Source: Gammaproteobacteria bacterium Ga0074134
Lineage (GTDB): Bacteria > Pseudomonadota > Gammaproteobacteria > Ga0077554 > Ga007554
Length of the DNA stretch: 64,000 nucleotides
Assembly: GCA_001464965.1 (NCBI GenBank)
Contig: LNEJ01000004.1
Location: 1 to 64,000 of the forward strand
Reading direction: 5' to 3'
A model generated the notes under the pieces. It was not told the DNA's origin. It worked only from the letters and a program-made list of their open reading frames with translations, and searched no databases. Shown here one piece after another: positions 61,862 to 64,000 of this stretch (its first letter is position 1; every line of letters starts with the position of its first letter). A program made the translations under genes and the position numbers.

Positions 61862-62326
61862 ATGCCTCCCAAAAAAAAATTAACCGCCTGCCATATCAGG
61901 CCCATGACTGTTGAGGATCTGACCGCCGTCATGGCGATTGAGTTGCGCGCCTATCCGTTTCCGTGGACGGAAGGTATCTTTCGCGACTGCCTGCGAGTGG
62001 GGTATGGCGGTTGGGTGATCGAATACAACGGCGAAATTCACGGCTACAGCGTCATGATGGCGGGTGGCGGGGAGGCGCACGTCCTGAATCTCTGCGTCAA
62101 ACCCGAATCGCGCGGGCTGGGGCTGGGGCGTATGATGATGGAGCACATATTGACCCAGGCAAGCCGCCTCAAGGCCGACACCCTGCTGCTCGAGGTGCGC
62201 CCCTCGAATCAGGCCGCGATTCATCTCTATCATTCGATGGGATTTAACGAGCTGGGGGTACGCAAGGGCTACTACCCGGCCGTGGGCGGCAGGGAGGACG
62301 CGCTGATCCTGGCGCGGCATGTGTGA
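61862..62326 (+). CDS. rimI: ribosomal protein bS18-alanine N-acetyltransferase RimI
   Basis: 154 residues, GNAT fold. It acetylates the N-terminal Ala of S18. The acetyl-CoA motif is in LCVKPESRGLGLGRMMMEHI (about 77-96), with LLLEVRPSNQAAIHLYHSMGF (the RimI EVRxSN motif, about 113-133). Start ATG after AAGGGCACA. It follows the uracil-DNA glycosylase gene by 30 bases. Confidence 0.92.
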   Translation: MPPKKKLTACHIRPMTVEDLTAVMAIELRAYPFPWTEGIFRDCLRVGYGGWVIEYNGEIHGYSVMMAGGGEAHVLNLCVKPESRGLGLGRMMMEHILTQASRLKADTLLLEVRPSNQAAIHLYHSMGFNELGVRKGYYPAVGGREDALILARHV

Positions 62327-62421
62327 TCAGGTTTTTGTCCATCTACGCCAGCCAGGGAAAGTGACGCGTAAACGAGCGCAGGCTTCTCCCGGCCGCCGAA
62401 GGCACGGCATCAGCTTTAGCC

Positions 62422-64000
62422 CTAAGTACCCATCATGTTGAGCGGTAGCGGCTTGCCCACATAGTATCCTTGCGCATAATCAACCCCATACTCCTTGAGC
62501 AGTATCAAGGTTTCGCTGTTTTCCACAAACTCGGCGACGGTGCGTTTGCCAAGGGTGCGGGCGACTTCGGTCATGGATTTGACCAGAGTCTGGTCTACAG
62601 GGTCGTTGACAAGGTTGGTGATGAATGCGCCGTCTATTTTCAGGTAGTCAACAGGGAACTGCTTGAGGTAGCTGAAGGAGTTGAATCCCGCACCGAAATC
62701 GTCAAGCGCGAACCGGCAACCCAGCGTGCGCAACTGGGTGATCATGTTGCGTGTCTGCGAAAAATTGGCGATGGCCGCGGTTTCGGTAATTTCGAAGGTG
62801 ATGCGTTTGCCCTCGACCCCTGTTGTTGCGAGCTTTTCCCTGATCAGGGGTGGCAGGGCGGGATCTTGGAAGGCGTGGCTGGACAAGTTGATATTGAGGG
62901 ATAAATGCACGGGCAGTGTGCGCAATACATCAATGGCGTGTTCCACTACCCACAGGTCGATATCGTGTATCAGTCCCATGCGTTCCGCCACCGGAATGAA
63001 ATTGATCGGGCTGATCAGTTCCTGATTATTCCCGATCATGCGTATCAATGCTTCGTAATGGGTGGTCTCATAGCTAGGCAGGCTGATTACGGGCTGGAAG
63101 ACCAGGCAAAACTTGTCGTTAAGCAAAGCGTCCCTGATCCGTGGCACCCATTGCGCGGCGTGGCGCAAGGGCAGCATTTCCGTATCTTCATGGCTGAATA
63201 CATGAACCATGTTGCGGCCACGTGTCTTGGCGACGTAGCATGCTTGATCGGCGCGGGTCAGCGCATCGCCCGCCGTTATGTTTTCGTCGGGGTGGATTAG
63301 GGCTATGCCGATACTGACACCGATGTGGTAAGTCCGGCTGTCTGTCTTGAAATAAAATTCATCCATCAGGCAGCGCAAGGATTCGGCGGTACGAACAGCG
63401 TCATCCAGGCTGATGTTTTCGATAAGCACGGCATATTCATCGGAACTGATGCGCGCCAGTGTGCCGGTCGCGCCTACTTGGCGCCGGAGTTTGTTGGCGA
63501 CATTGACCAGCAGGCGGTCGCCTGCGGTATGGCCTTCCGTGTCGTTGACTACTTTGAATTGATCGAGATCAAGGTAGAGCAGGGCGCTGGTGGTGTTGTT
63601 GTAATGCGCATTCAGCACGGCGAGTTCAAGTTCCTGTTCCAGACGGCGGCGGTTGCTCAATCCTGTCAGGTCGTCATGGCCTACCAGGTATTGCAGCCGT
63701 GCTTCCATCACTTTGCGCTCGGCCAACTCGGTTTCCAGTTCATGCTCGCGGGATTTACGCAAATCGCGTTCTTCCTTGAGGGACAGCGCTGCGATCACGC
63801 GGGGTATCAGTTCCATGCCGCGGATGGGCTTGAAGAGGATATCTGTGGCGCCTGCGTCAAAGGGCATTTGATTGGATTCTTCGTGGGGGGCGATTATGAT
63901 GACGGGAATCGCATGCCAGTCGCTGTTGGCATGCAGCATGCGGCATATTTCATAGCCATTCATGCTGGGAACGGTGACATCCATCAAGATTGCGTTAATG
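62422..64000 (-). CDS. REC-GGDEF-EAL response regulator, 5' end beyond the window
   Basis: The gene enters from the right edge; 526 codons are present. The receiver domain is cut at the phosphoacceptor region (ILMDVTVPSMNGYEICRML follows the frame to base 64000). Next comes a GGDEF domain (DDLTGLSNRRRLEQE) in which the active motif is SSDEY instead of GGDEF, so the cyclase is likely dead. The EAL domain is intact (HYEALIRM; DDFGAGFNSFSYLKQFPVDY), so it is probably a c-di-GMP phosphodiesterase controlled by phosphorylation. Confidence 0.88.
   Translation of the reverse strand, partial: INAILMDVTVPSMNGYEICRMLHANSDWHAIPVIIIAPHEESNQMPFDAGATDILFKPIRGMELIPRVIAALSLKEERDLRKSREHELETELAERKVMEARLQYLVGHDDLTGLSNRRRLEQELELAVLNAHYNNTTSALLYLDLDQFKVVNDTEGHTAGDRLLVNVANKLRRQVGATGTLARISSDEYAVLIENISLDDAVRTAESLRCLMDEFYFKTDSRTYHIGVSIGIALIHPDENITAGDALTRADQACYVAKTRGRNMVHVFSHEDTEMLPLRHAAQWVPRIRDALLNDKFCLVFQPVISLPSYETTHYEALIRMIGNNQELISPINFIPVAERMGLIHDIDLWVVEHAIDVLRTLPVHLSLNINLSSHAFQDPALPPLIREKLATTGVEGKRITFEITETAAIANFSQTRNMITQLRTLGCRFALDDFGAGFNSFSYLKQFPVDYLKIDGAFITNLVNDPVDQTLVKSMTEVARTLGKRTVAEFVENSETLILLKEYGVDYAQGYYVGKPLPLNMMGT

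Overview
The window reads as a bacterial chromosome of the Gammaproteobacteria in the broad sense (including the former Betaproteobacteria). The signs are linkages typical of that group: ubiG-gph, rnr-rlmB, scpAB-rluB next to trpS, yciB-yciI-bolA, ilvBHC-pssA-leuA, and squalene synthesis by hpnCDE. I cannot name a genus. Most of the window is high-GC housekeeping DNA; parts of the 20-43 kb block are visibly more AT-rich.

Layout. 0-5 kb: a SAM methyltransferase, tRNA-Leu(CAG) with its own promoter, RNase R and RlmB. 4.7-8 kb: hpnC-hpnD-hpnE (squalene for hopanoids), each spacer holding a different inverted repeat. 8-11.4 kb: rmuC, gph and ubiG. Two copies of a MITE-like element flank gph, and the complete copy supplies the present gph start codon. 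11.4-20 kb: an amino-acid permease, a 57-residue membrane protein, a class V aminotransferase, phosphoglucomutase, the agmatine-to-putrescine pair aguA-aguB, and a GGDEF protein.

20-43 kb: a polysaccharide (probably O-antigen or exopolysaccharide) island, almost all on the minus strand. It ends in a Wzm/Wzt ABC exporter whose ATPase carries a C-terminal glycan-binding-type domain. It contains about seven intact glycosyltransferases, a sulfotransferase, WecB, an alpha/alpha-toroid protein, an FG-GAP lipoprotein, two methyltransferases and a TPR protein. It also contains an unusual fusion of a GT2 glycosyltransferase, membrane segments and an alkaline-phosphatase/sulfatase-superfamily domain with Thr at the usual nucleophile position. 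Decay is visible: a 5'-truncated FkbM gene, a GT2 gene with two frameshifts, and an unexplained structured repeat present in a long and a collapsed form.

43-64 kb: rubrerythrin, a two-cluster Fe-S protein and a DUF3501 protein (a likely redox module); rlmJ; a minus-strand run from yciO through an M50 protease, trpS, scpA, scpB and rluB to an EndoIII-like glycosylase; yciB-yciI-bolA; a dienelactone-hydrolase-like protein with Asp at the nucleophile position; and the branched-chain amino acid run ilvB-ilvH-ilvC-pssA-leuA. Upstream of leuA is an undeclared leucine-rich leader peptide, evidence for attenuation. The window closes with a type-4 uracil-DNA glycosylase carrying a repeat-like in-frame insert, rimI, and the 3' part of a REC-GGDEF-EAL regulator.

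The strongest candidates for something new are the GT2/phosphatase-superfamily fusion, the element that rewrites the gph start, the leu leader, and the structured repeat shared by the 27.4 and 38.9 kb sites.
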